64,000 nucleotides of DNA from positions 71,199 through 135,198 of the forward strand of contig BDDD01002241.1 in NCBI GenBank assembly GCA_001972305.1, given 5' to 3'. The notes under the pieces are model-generated. The model did not search any database. It saw only the letters and a program-made list of their open reading frames with translations, and was not told the origin of the DNA. Of this stretch, positions 50,501-62,105 are shown one piece after another. The stretch comes from Cephalotus follicularis. Its lineage: Eukaryota; Streptophyta; Magnoliopsida; Oxalidales; Cephalotaceae. The stretch's first letter is position 1; each line of letters opens with the position of its first letter. The translations under genes were made by a program, and so were the position numbers.

Positions 50501-52151
50501 GATTGATTGTATTGTATGGATCCTATAGAGCGACCTTATGATTTGTGTCGGCAGGTTAGGTTGTTAACTCCGTCCACCTATTTCGTCGATCGTTTCATTT
50601 ATTGTATTGTATTGACCCACTAACGAGCGATACCGATTGATTGTCGATTGATGCTCCCTTGAGGGCTGTAGCTCCCTAACGGTATCAGTAGCTCCTTCGG
50701 TTGTAGCTCATCGAGATTGTATTGACCCAGCCATAGGCTGGAAGATCTATGAGTCCCTGACCTGATCAATCTGAGAACCGTAGATAGATCTCCCACCCTT
50801 TTCGAAGGATTGCCTTCCGTGGGATCGATCACTATTAACCGATTGATATTGTATTGACACCGGTCACATGCTCTATAGGATATTGATTGATTGATTGGGT
50901 GTTTTATACACCACCATTGAATGTCTGATATCGATTGATTAATTGGGTGTCTTGTACACCACCTTTGAGTGTCTGCTATTGATTGATTGTTATAGATCAT
51001 ATACGTATGCTCTGTTATGGGCCACTGTCATACGGGTAGTCTGATCACCAATTGTACATATGCATTTGCCATGCCATGCATTGATATTGTACACTGCACA
51101 TTGATATTGCATAGATTGTCACCAATATTGTACATTATACATGCATACATGCTGCATGAGGTTTCTGCTTAGCCAGTGTGGCTAACCCCATTCTTCGGGG
51201 TGGGGCTGTATTGTACTTTGTGTGCGGCATAGGTAGGGTAGCAGGTAGCAGCGGACAGAATGATTGAAGACTCGTTCTGATTGCACAACTGCTTGGGTAT
51301 CGTAAAGCTGATAGAGATATTGTAGCGAAAGATTGAAATGTAATGTATTGAAAGATTGATAAGTATATTGTAAAAGATTGGTATTGTATTGTACAGTATG
51401 TATGGTTTACTGTATTGTATCTTCCGCACTTTGATGTTTTTTTTGCAAAGTTTTAAGTTTTTCGCATTTTTATATTGATAGTCCCGACCATTGTATTGTG
51501 TTTTGAATTGAGAGTAATGTCACGTGTCCGCCCTGCGGGCGTGGGGTGTTACACATTTAGTATAGATAAAAATAGAAATGTTGGTGAATTAATTGTGGTG
51601 TAATAGTTACTTATATGTGGTTTGTGATTATATGAAATTGATAAGATAATGTATACTTTAGTAATAATACATTTTATGTATTTTAAAAGATGTGAAAGAA
51701 TTATGTTGTTTGTTAACACACGTTGAGTATAAGCCAAATTCAAATTATCTAAAATAAAAGGCATATGGCTGGTTTAAAAGGATCACGTTATCTCACTAAG
51801 TCCATGATGGGTGGATTGGTTTTTGAACATGTGTATTTTTTATAAAAAAAAATAGGCAAGTCCCCTTTTGCACTTACTATACCAGAGAGTCTTTGAAAGA
51901 ATTTCTTAAGCCCCGTTGAGTGAGAAAGAAAATAAAAAAATGAAGAGCATTGTTTAAGGTGGTATTATTCTCACGGCTTCATCAAATTAGTACAAATTAT
52001 CATGCTTTTTAGATATATTAATATATGCTATGACATGATTATTGTATTCTAGATATTAATGAGAATATGTCAATCTTGATTGTATGATTTATTAATTAAT
52101 TCAACACTTTTTCCATATATAATACTTTGTAAACCTTATAAATATAGATGA

Positions 52152-52769
52152 TGATGTGGAAAAAATCTACCCATATCCAGCATGCCACACGTCCTCTGCA
52201 GTCACTGCTACGTGTGCGAATGATTCAAAATCTGAGTGGATAACAGTCAGAGGAAACGTCTCATCGCCAAATAAGGAAACATACGAGATCCTCGGCTGTT
52301 TTCCAGAGGACCTCCTTTCCCATAACGGAATAAGGCCGCACAATTAGCCTATATTCCCGGGATTCACCTCCGCAATATTAGCAAGCAGGGCATAAAATCA
52401 GGTGGAGATAAGGGAAATCCCGAGATTCTCGACATTTTCTTAGGGGAACACAAACCACATCCGATAATTAAGCAAAGGCAATTACAAACAATCTCTATAA
52501 ATACCAGAATCAAAGACTTTACACATGTCCGCCACTTTTACATTCTAAAGCACCTTGTGATTGTTTTCTTCCTTGCCTTATCTGACTTAAGCATTGGAGT
52601 GTCCCCAAGAGTAAACCCTCCTAGACCTACGATCAGTTTACTTATCTGTGCAGGGAATACGGTCACACCATTACTCAAACTACCATTTTGGAGCGTTCTC
52701 AGTGTTTCCTTCAATAAATCAAACCCTTCCACGTAAGGGATTGTTGAAAAAAAGATTTTTGCATCAACA
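52152..52769 (+). mobile_element. 618-bp solo LTR, Ty3/gypsy-like
   Basis: TGATGTGGAAAAAATC to ATTTTTGCATCAACA, flanked by GATGA (52147-52151) and AATGA (52770-52774), a one-mismatch target duplication. CTATAAATA at 52495 is the likely LTR TATA box. It shares its end sequence and a CTGACTTAAGC...GGAGTGTCCCC block with the solo LTR at 41228, so they are the same lineage. The left end could instead be at 52155. Confidence 0.78.
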
Positions 52770-52774
52770 AATGA

Positions 52775-53760
52775 TATTGTACGTAACAAAACAAACTGAA
52801 TCATACAACTAAAAGGATATAAAATATCAGATCTAGGGTTCTCTACCCTCATTGTTCAGTCTCAATCTTATCTTCAAATAACAACTTTAAACATGATAGA
52901 TGATCAAAACTTTCCTCAGGTTTTCACCCAATGCTTTCTTTGCCTTATAAACTTCCTTCATGGGAAATGTCTAGAATTTCTCCTAACAAGATCAATTACA
53001 AATCTTTATCATAATATTGTTAGGCTTAAAGATAAATTAAATTTTTTTTAACATATATGGATACGTGGGTTCAAAAATACTAAAGAAAGGTTTTCACTTC
53101 GTAATGTTAAACAATTTGTCAATAAGAAAATTTTCTGCTTTTGCAAAATATAAAATTCACCTTTCTTTCAACAATAATATCAATTGAATTTTAATTAATT
53201 TTTTAGCAAGACTTTTACCCATACTACTAGATTGTTGATTACTACCAAAGGTTTATCATCATATTTTTGTACATATAAATCAAGCATTTTAGATAATAAA
53301 TCTGACATAAAATCAAAATCATTTCCTGAGGGATTATCCAATTTCATTAAACATACATAATAAAAAGCCTAAACCATCTAATTCAATCATAAAGTACGTA
53401 ATTGAGAAAAATAAACGTCGAATTTATTCCCAATGTAACCTAAAGGGTTTCGTTTAGCAGCGTCTGGAATCAATTGTACGCTCAAGGGTCTTGAGCTCTA
53501 ATCTCACTGACAGTAATTTGAGGCCATCACATGACCTTTTGCTCACTTGTTTTGTGTGTGAAGTGTTAGAGGTTTAGGATCGAGGGTGGTTGAAATACTA
53601 ATCAATTCCTTGATTATAAAACAAAAGAATTTATTCCCAATATTTAAAAAATATATATTTTCCATGTTATTAACAATATCAATAAATTCAAGGTATTTGT
53701 CTATATGTATAAATAAAATTGAAAATTATCATATTTTTTTATAAACAACTAAATCAGAAG

Positions 53761-53798
<38 letters not shown>

Positions 53799-54090
53799 AT
53801 AGGTTTAGTATTATAAACTGAAAAAAGATAGTTATAAGAACTAGCATCTTATTTACTGAAAAATGACAAGCATGCTAGGGCCCCTTCCTAACCCTACAAG
53901 GAAACCTTCACTATCCATGAACTAGGCAATTAGCACATATAGAGATGAGCATAAACTAACAAAGTGGTATATTGACATAGGCACACAAAGCTAGGATCCC
54001 TAGCATAGCAAGCGGTTTTAAACCGTCTCTCTCACATCCCCAACCCCCTTCATACCATGCGGCCAGACTCTATATCATCTCTTCAAAAGG
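52775..54090. other. AT-rich intergenic region
   Basis: No gene. An (AT)n run of about 33 bp lies at 53762-53794. A tRNA-B-box-like GGTCTTGAGCTCTAATCTC near 53490 hints at an old tRNA-derived SINE, but no A box was found. Confidence 0.5.
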
Positions 54091-54400
54091 AATACCCTAA
54101 TTCACACATAGGCTATGGTGCCACTCACAACTCTGAGTTTTCCGGCCCAACCATATCTTCCATGCCACATCATGTTTAATCCTGTCAATAATCTCTTGAG
54201 CAGGCATAAATTGATTCTTGAAGCATCTTCGATTCCTTTCAAGCCATATGTGATATACAGAAGCGGCAAAGGCAAGTTTCCTCACTAGCGCCGGGAACTT
54301 GTGTCCTCTCGCATGGTCTAGCATCCACTGTACTTCGTCCATCCATTGAAGGATCGGTCTTAAAACATTACACATGGCTAGGACAGCTTCTAAATGTCAA
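54090..54400 (-). pseudogene. LINE fragment, C-terminal zinc-binding RT region (zf-RVT)
   Basis: A 92-codon frame on the minus strand (54375-54097) contains the block KLAFAASVYHIWLERNRR and ends TQSCEWHH. This matches the C-terminus that follows the zinc-binding domain in plant L1-type polyproteins. The rest of the element is absent on both sides, so this is an isolated remnant. Confidence 0.8.
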
Positions 54401-57400
54401 AGGGGAAGGGGCATCGGAAAAATAAGAAGTTATATAATAAACACCATAAAAAAGTTTTTTTCAATATACTGAAATTTTTCTTTTTTTTTTTCAGAAAAAA
54501 TTCATTACCAACAATTAAGTGTTAAAACCAAAGACGAATCATGGTCGTGGGATGTGTGTGTTTATATGATAGATCTCTTTTTTTTGCCTTTCAAAAAACA
54601 AAAAACTATGTTTTGACTCTCTTAAGATTTTGATCCTAAGCTCCACTTAGACATCATAGTATTAAAATACTATGTGCAATCATTTCTAAAATTCCATCTA
54701 TGTGACACATCCATAAGTAAAGTTTTATTTTTAAACCACCCAAAATTTTAAATTCTTGTCTTTAATTTGGCTTGGAAAGTTTTCATATAAAGAACACGAT
54801 TTCTAATACTTTATAGGGCTAATTAGTTCCAAAACATCGCGTACAATCAAATTAATTATAATATGATATATAGAAATTGCTGCTCCTCCAACATTATAGG
54901 GAGGAAATGTAATACACTTTTTTTTTTTGGTTAATTTCTAGTTAGAGTCAACATAATATGCAATAATACAAATAAGATTTGGTTAACAAATATACTTAGA
55001 AACTTGTTAAAAACAAGGAAAAAATAGATACATAAAAAATGAGCACAATTCTTAATATTGAAAATTGAGCTCACTTTTTATGTGTCTATCTCTTTCCTCC
55101 CTAACCAATATCTTTAACACATTTATCAGTCAAACCCTAACTCTAATTTTTATTTATTATATATTTACAAAAACGAGTGCTTTCAGTCACATATAATGAA
55201 AATTTAAATTATATAAGATATTCAACTAGATTAGTTGGAATATCTAAAGATGTTTAAATTACATGAAGAAGCATCAACAAATATTTAGAGTTGGGTTTGT
55301 GTTATATCTCTCAGTGCATGTTCTTATAGTCATTTTTTAAAAGGAGCTTTTATGTGTCCGATGCCATCAATAGTTTCAATACCACCCATACATACACGAG
55401 TAAATTTTTAATTTTACCTACTTTTTTTGTACAAAAATTATACCTACTTTACTAAAGCACGTTGTGTTATTGATCACAATTTTTATTTTCATTTGCTCTC
55501 ACATCGTGGATGTTTCTATCAACCGTCATCAGTAGCTTGATGTTTAAAATGAATTATGTGTTATCGTCCTAAGTTGGAGGAGCTTTCGTATTTAGAGCCA
55601 AATATTTGTGATCGCTATATAATCATTGAAAAAAATCAACATCATCAAAGGTTGGATGAACCAAATTCCTCACTAACAGTAGCTAGTTTTATTGCTCTTT
55701 GGCCAATTTTATGAAAATTTAACTACAAAATGGAATAAATTGATAAAGACGTAAGGGAGAATAATATCACTAAAGTTACGGAAAACGTTTATTTTTATCC
55801 CCAAATGTATATATAAGTGATTTCAATTTGATATTTATAATTTAAAAGCATTCAACGTCTCGATTGTAGTTTTAATTTTATTTACAATTCCGTACTTCCC
55901 TTAGCACACGGATAGTAAAAAATGACGTGGAAGTTCAACTCTCAGTCGAATACAAATGTAATAACATTTATCGATGTGGCTTGACACCTAGACTTAAGAT
56001 CTAGCTCATTTCCTTTACAACAAACACGTGTATCAACACTTACGTTTTTTTTCCTATTACTTTGACGAATTTTTTAGTAAAATCATCTCACCAAGTCAGT
56101 ATACTTATATGGTAAAAATGATTCGATGAAAACATATCATATGTATATATCATCTCAAAAGTTTAGTCTATATATTCAAACTATTTTTCAAGCTGTTAAA
56201 ACATAGCGTGTTGATAAATAAAGAGGGACAAAGAAAGCAAGCATATATGAACAACATAAAAATGGGAAATCAAGTCAAACTTTTACTGGGTTGACCCTGC
56301 AGTGCCATGGGGCATGACCACCCAAGACCCAGCACGACTCTATGGTCTGGACCATACCTAAACATTGCGGCACGGCCCAACCCACCTCTATGCTAATATT
56401 CACTCCTGGGTTCCACAACAAACAAATACTATGCCAGGTAAAATAGAGGCTTCTTTTAACCTAGGGCACCAGCTTGTCACATTAAAATAGTCTTTGAGAG
56501 AAGAACTTGGCTATTGCTTCAACATGACTGGTGAGATTAAAACTTTTTGTTTTTAAATTAAGATTTGAATAATAACATGTCAACTCCCATTAAAATACTA
56601 TTACACTATAGAATAATTGAAATATAATTATATTCTATGTGAATGACTCATATTATTCATTGGAAATTGTGAATTATTAAACCATTAATTAAAATGGTGA
56701 AAGTCTTACATATTTCACTCGAGATGACTATGTCATTTTCTTTTAAAGAAATGTGATATGACCAAGGACAATGAGATGGAATTTGGACAAGATGTGTTGA
56801 CATTACAAAGAAGCCTTAAGAAATACAGACAGCCCATCAGATAAGGATAACATTTGGGCCTATAACAGATTAAAGAGTAGTAATGGGCTAAGACTTACTT
56901 ACAAGTAATATAATTAGTTTATCAATTGTAATGTGAGAAGACAGTTGATCAATAATAATAATAAAATATTTCTTAAGTTCTTGAAGAGTGGTTTTCTCGA
57001 ATTAACCCAATCTAGCACTAAAGTTGTATCAAAATGAAACTACTTCTTATCTTTTCGTTATTTAGTGTTTATTTTTGTAATAAAATATTTGTATGCTTGG
57101 TAAACAAAATTTGTAGTCGGTTCGAACGAGTATTGGTTAGTAACGCTTTTAGAGAGGTGAAACGCTGTTAACAAAACAAAAAACGACACCTTATGTTAAA
57201 CAGGTGTTTGACAGAATGTTTTGAAATTTACTTTGCATAAAAGTGGTACCCAAATAAGTGTGACATGAAACACTTGATGAATATGAAACAGATGATGTTA
57301 AAAAAATGAGCCTACCCAAATATCGCAAGGTGCAAGAGAGAGAAATAAAGATTTTACATGGTCATTGCTCAAAGTTTAATAACATTACATTATCAATTTT

Positions 57401-58012
57401 ATGTTTTAACCATTTCTTTTTGGAACTTCAAAATTATGTGTCTCATTGTATTATTTTTATGAATATACAATTGTATGTTCATAAAAATTGTACTTCAGAT
57501 ACTTAACTTTTATATGAAGCATAGTTTATTTAATATTAATTGTGCATTTTCAAATATTTATTTAGATTATGAACATTAGTCACATATACTATCCGCGTGT
57601 AAGTAACCTGAAAAATAAAATAAAAAAACAATAATATTATAAAGGACATAAAATTTGATATAATAAATATTTTATTAAAATTTAAAATATTATTAATAAT
57701 ATTTAAAAAAATATTTATAATATTTTAATAATGTTATTTTACACGTGATTAATAATATTACATAAAATTATTTATAGGACCGAAGGGGCCAAGCTGGGTG
57801 GGGGCCACAATAATCGTTAATAGTATTTTATTAGCTCCATTAGTGGTCCAGTAAATTACAAAATTGACCTTCACTACCCTTCAATTAATTATTCCTAACC
57901 CTACCAATTTCACTAATACATATTCAAATATTCATGGCAATAACATGAGTCGTAATTAAAAATAAATAAACTAAACAACAACAACAACAACAAACCCATG
58001 TTTAATTGTGGA
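54401..58012. other. AT-rich intergenic region, 3.6 kb
   Basis: No gene, RNA or element terminus recognised. A GC-richer patch at about 56285-56420 (GGGTTGACCCTGCAGTGCC) differs from its surroundings and may be a transposon remnant. Confidence 0.55.
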
Positions 58013-58552
58013 TCACATAAGCAGATCGTCTCCAAAAAGGTACAGAATTCTCTCAACAGCCCAACTGGGCTCATTCCTGGCCCAGCCCACGACTTGTGAA
58101 GCAGTCAACAGAGGGGCCCTACAAAGTGGGCAAGTCTTGTGATTATTATCCTGATCCTCATCCTGATCATAATCAACCCAGCTATCAATGCAATCTCGAT
58201 GGTACACGTGGCAACAGTTCCTCAGTTCTCTCACCAGGTCTTGCTCCCTCAGTTGACTCAGGCACACTGCACACGTGTCAGCAACCCAGGTCACCCTCTC
58301 CTTGACATCTCCAAAAGTGGTTAATACAAGACTATCTCTAATCATCTGCGAAGAAACCAATGAATGAGAAGAAGAAGAAGAGGAAGATGAAGTGTGATTT
58401 GGGAAATCTGAAGAAATGGGGAAGAGAGTCCTGTTTCCAAATTTCAGGGCCCAAGATAGAACCCATCTTAACACTGCTAATGCTAATAAAACAGCTGTCT
58501 TGTAGAGAAGATGTGTAATGATTAAACCTGACTCCTCTGCAAAGAAACCCAT
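58013..58552 (-). CDS. RING-H2 E3 ubiquitin ligase, membrane-anchored, intronless, 179 aa
   Basis: Likely E3 ubiquitin ligase of the plant RHA1/BRH1-like RING-H2 group. An N-terminal hydrophobic segment (about 10-34, LIITHLLYKTAVLLALAVLR) is a probable membrane anchor, followed by a poly-Ser stretch (about 55-66). The RING is CAVC ... NCCHVYHRDC ... CPLC (about 93-145), which satisfies C-x2-C, C-x-H-x2-H-x2-C and C-x2-C (C3H2C3). Between the last His/Cys pair and CPLC there is an unusually long acidic loop (DYDQDEDQDNNHKT), where relatives have a short DHDQKT-like stretch. ATG at 58552 starts the hydrophobic segment directly, and TGA ends the frame at 58013. A TATA box lies about 95 bp upstream. 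Target unknown. Confidence 0.92.
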   Translation of the reverse strand: MGFFAEESGLIITHLLYKTAVLLALAVLRWVLSWALKFGNRTLFPISSDFPNHTSSSSSSSSHSLVSSQMIRDSLVLTTFGDVKERVTWVADTCAVCLSQLREQDLVRELRNCCHVYHRDCIDSWVDYDQDEDQDNNHKTCPLCRAPLLTASQVVGWARNEPSWAVERILYLFGDDLLM

Positions 58553-58645
58553 TGAAATTGTGACACAGAAACAACACAGGTATAAAGGTAATAAGAATGC
58601 AAATGAAGGAAGAAGAAGGGGGAAGAATAGAGGAGTATTTGGTCT

Positions 58646-58653
58646 CTTTATAG
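58646..58653 (-). promoter_or_regulatory. TATA box of the RING gene
   Basis: CTATAAAG on the minus strand, about 95 bp upstream of the start codon at 58552. Confidence 0.55.
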
Positions 58654-60006
58654 AAAGGTAAAGGAGAGGTTATTTGATGATGATTGATAGTGCATAGTGC
58701 TAATTGCTAAAGCCTTTTGCTTTAAATATATACACACAAGTTACGGTTGAAATAAAGTAGCTGGTGACGTAGCGAGTGACGAGATTGATCACCATCGTGT
58801 GCATTCGTGTAAAGTCACAAGTGACAAGGGACGGTGGCCAAGCTTATCAGCTAGGCTAGGCATTTTAGTATGTAATTATTTATCTATAAAGAATTGTAAG
58901 GGAATAGAAGAATATGGCGGGTGAAAAAGTTTAATGTACGTCACCTATTGCTTCTTTTTGAGGGGGATTAGAAAAGAAGATTGAATAGTGTGTAATGTAC
59001 ATTTAAATGGTGATAAATATCATGATTTTTATCCATCAATTAAATTTAGATTTTCAAGATTTTCAAATTAAAAACATCATCTTTAAGGAGGTGAGACTCT
59101 TCTTTAATTTTTGAATATATGCTTTCATAGTATTGTTCATTTGATTTGAGAACTTACCTAAATTTACTACCGTAAAAAAGGAATTATAAATTCACATATA
59201 AAATGAAAAGAAGAAAAAAAAAAAAAAAAAGGGAAATGTTTCATCATGGTCAGGACTGACCTATCACACACGATATTTCCCGTCATCCTAGTCAGATTCC
59301 AACAACTCACAAGCATTCCATTACTTTTCGATCTTTGTTTGAAAAATCAAAACAAGTAAAGAAAACAACCGGACACAGTTACCTCCATATATGCAAGTAT
59401 ATCACATCTTCAAGAAGTTAGAGACACGTAAGAAACCATTATCACACGACAATGACGCACCCTATCTTTATACTCTGTCTCGCAGCCACAACAAAAAAAA
59501 GTATGAAGCAAGATTAAAGATGTGAATTTCAACCACAGCTGATGACATGCCAAAAACTCTCCGGACAACAAACCCACAATGACAATGCCAACCGAAAAGC
59601 ACTGCCCATGCTCAAATTAAGGTAAACGGTGCAGACAGCATCCTAAATATTCCATCTTATCTATACAAATGATCGATCAATTAGCGATTAAACCAAAAAA
59701 GGAAAAAAAATGACAATAGTATGTCAACTCAAATAAATACCCACAATGGCAAAGTTTATTAACTCTATAGTAGTACAAAATTCCTGAAATTGAACATTCT
59801 CATTTCCTCGGAAGCAAATTCTAATTGACAATCCATGAGTTGCAGCCATGTGCAGCTGTCTCCTAATTTGCACATCATATATGATACAATATCATGCAGT
59901 ACTTACTCAAAAATAAATTATTTTGGGGAAAGAGACAGCTTGTACATGTAGCTCAACATAACAGAAACTATATTTGTTCTCAAATGCTGTGGCATGCATC
60001 ACACGG
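58654..60006. other. Intergenic region between the RING and ankyrin genes
   Basis: RING promoter side plus the 3' flank of the ankyrin gene; A-rich runs near 59210-59231. No further gene seen. Confidence 0.6.
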
Positions 60007-60533
60007 CTATAATCTTCCTGCGTCATCATCCACCTTCTTTTGCATCTTGTATTGCAAAGTTGCTGGAGCACAATCCAGTGGTGTCTCCCCTAAAAGACAG
60101 TTAATAAGAGCTTAAGTGAAATTTTATGAGGTTAATAAGTAACGCAAGCAAACTTATGGTTAGCATCTTCTAAATTTCCTAATTTAACAGCATGAACGCA
60201 CCACCAGACCCGCACATAAGAAAACCTAATTTGCTATCCCCACTCCAAAACAACTTAAATTCATGTATACTTCAGAACAATTTTGACATACTGAAGCTGT
60301 TTCTTGTTCACATCCCGTAACCATTCCTAATATGTTAGTCATGATTACCTTTATTAACAACATAAGAAACAAAACATGAATACCGACCATAAAATTTACC
60401 TTGTGCATTCTTGTAGTCCACACTAGCTCCACATTCCATAAGGGTAAATGCTATATCAGTTTGATTAAAGAGTGCCGCCTACAAAAAACCAATCCTGTCA
60501 TAAGCATAAAAAAACATTTTAAGGCTATTACTC

Positions 60534-60586
<53 letters not shown>

Positions 60587-62105
60587 CAGAGAGCAGTACC
60601 AAATGTAGCAAAGACATTCCTTGTTTGTCACGGTAATTTGCATCCACACCCTGTTAATGTGACAATGTATAAGCCCTTTTCAGATTTAATTTCGTAGTGA
60701 AAGTGGAAATACCTCACTCAGTAGCTTCTTGACTGCAGCAGTATCACCATTCTTTATAGCTTCTCTCAAACCCTAATCACAGAATGAGCAATAAATTATA
60801 CAGGAAGAAATGCTTAAATCGTAGTAGTAAAATGCAAGGTGCAAAGTTGGAATTCTTATGATTATTTTGTCCTAAGAGTCTAGAGTTCATACCTCCCCAT
60901 TGACTTCATAATCCATTTGAGAATTACCCAGAGTACTGTTGGTCACTTGACCAGGATTAAAAACCGAGCTGCAAAGTATAAAAAAGCTTATTACCATTTA
61001 AAAATGTGGCATATAGTTAAATAGCACAATTTGACTCCTAATCGACAAATCGCATCTTACAATACAACCCAATGTAGATCATCTTTGCTGTATCAATATA
61101 TATTATCTTTAACAGAATACAATCACAAACAGGAGGTATACAGGAGACGCACCCAAGCAAAGAAGTAATTTATGAGATTCATATGTATAGAATTATTAAC
61201 GCCTACAACTGAAAATCCATGACTTCGGCATATAATGCCTTTAGCTTGAATCAAGGAAAAACTGAAATGGAACTAGTTAATATGCACTAAAATAATTAGA
61301 GACCTTGCAAGAGTAAATAATGTGCCATAGGATGTTAGGACAACAAATATTATCTAAAATTGGGAAGCCAATCATTTCAATTAAGGCATTTTAGACAAAG
61401 ATGATAACCTAGCTTTCAAAGTTTCGTAGCAGTTGCATCAGGAACTGAATTGTGCCTCCAACAGGGATTGGAAAGTTTAAGGGATGGGAAGGGTTGCCCC
61501 AACAGCATATGGATTGGGTAAATGGAAATGTTGAAGACATGCCATACCATGATAGTATAAGAGTAAGGGTTAGGGTCCCATCTCTAAATCACTTAAGTGA
61601 GACTACAGCTTTATATTTTGAACTACATATGGAGAAATCATCTGTAGAATTGTTTAACATCCTCCACTAATTTACATTGAATAAAGGTTAAAGTCAGAAC
61701 TCAAAAATTATATACCTAGGCTTGCTGCCTGAAGTGGAACCTCTATTCTTTGGTGTAATGTCTGTTTTCTTTGGTTTTGAATTAGACTGAGTTGTAAAGC
61801 TGGAAGTGGTTTTCATCTGCCCAAAAATAGACCAAGAGTGTGAGGTGTATCAATGGCAGTGGACATGTGTTGAATACTATCACAGAATTTGTACCTGCAT
61901 AGGAAGTGCATCCATGGATGGGGCTGGAGCTTCACAAATGCATAAAGGCATCCCACATTTGCACTCTGGAACACGTGATACAGGGTGATGCTCTGCGGCT
62001 GGTTCAGTTTTAGAATCTAGATCCGCAACAATGTCTAATCTAGAAACTGTATCAGTTACATAATTTACTCCATCTAAGGAAGCTTGTGGATACTCTTTCC
62101 CAGAT
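60007..62105 (-). CDS. Ankyrin-repeat protein, C-terminal seven exons (gene continues off the right edge)
   Basis: Exons on the minus strand, 5' to 3': 62105-61895, 61816-61716, 60968-60893, 60772-60713, 60650-60600, 60478-60400, 60089-60007 (TAG). Phases join, giving 219 complete residues. The visible part starts with an acidic region, then a tight cysteine motif (ECKCGMPLCICE). A basic Ser/Thr linker follows (QSNSKPKKTDITPKNRGS). Two to three ankyrin units come next: GLREAIKNGDTAAVKKLL, GVDANYRDKQGMSLLHLAA and ALMECGASVDYKNAQGETPLD-like text. The C-terminus is polar (VDDDAGRL). Exons are very short (51-101 nt except the first). Plant relatives sometimes carry an N-terminal FYVE/VPS27-like part, but nothing N-terminal is visible here, so the cellular role stays open. 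Confidence 0.85.
60534..60585. repeat. Compound (GT)n(GA)n microsatellite in an ankyrin-gene intron
   Basis: About eight GT units pass into about seventeen GA units, 15 bases from the exon ending at 60600, next to its donor on the minus strand. Confidence 0.95.

Larger units (their letters stand above)
48940..51553 (+). mobile_element. 2.6-kb solo LTR, Ty3/gypsy-like, inside the right LTR
   Basis: Begins TGTGACAACCCGAAT and ends GGGGTGTTACA, flanked by a perfect CATTT duplication (48935-48939 and 51554-51558). TATA box CTATATAAG at 49130, then a T/C-rich leader. No coding sequence. Ends and architecture (TGTRACAMCC start, GTTACA end, leader followed by GGTAGG) resemble the 5.83-kb insertion at 20798, suggesting a related long-LTR lineage, perhaps Tekay/Del. 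Confidence 0.88.
44281..52106 (+). mobile_element. Nested LTR retroelement (outer element of a three-level nest)
   Basis: Two matching LTRs, 44281-44840 and 48907-52106 (the second interrupted by 48940-51553), both run from TGTAAGAGTTTTTCTTATTA to ATTCAACA. Outer flanks are CTGTT (44276-44280) and CTTTT (52107-52111), a one-mismatch target duplication. An initiator-Met tRNA primer site follows the left LTR, so the element points to the plus strand. Its own gag-pol is absent; the interior holds a Copia body on the opposite strand. The superfamily of the outer element is undecided. Confidence 0.82.
48907..52106 (+). repeat. Right (3') LTR of the outer element, interrupted
   Basis: About 586 bp of LTR once 48940-51553 and one target-site copy are removed. 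The join CTTACATTT/AGTATAGATAAAAAT then aligns with CTTATATTTAATAGAGATAAAAAT in the left LTR. Confidence 0.88.

Noticed and set aside
52156..52347. 63-codon frame
   Set aside because: Inside the solo LTR at 52152-52769.
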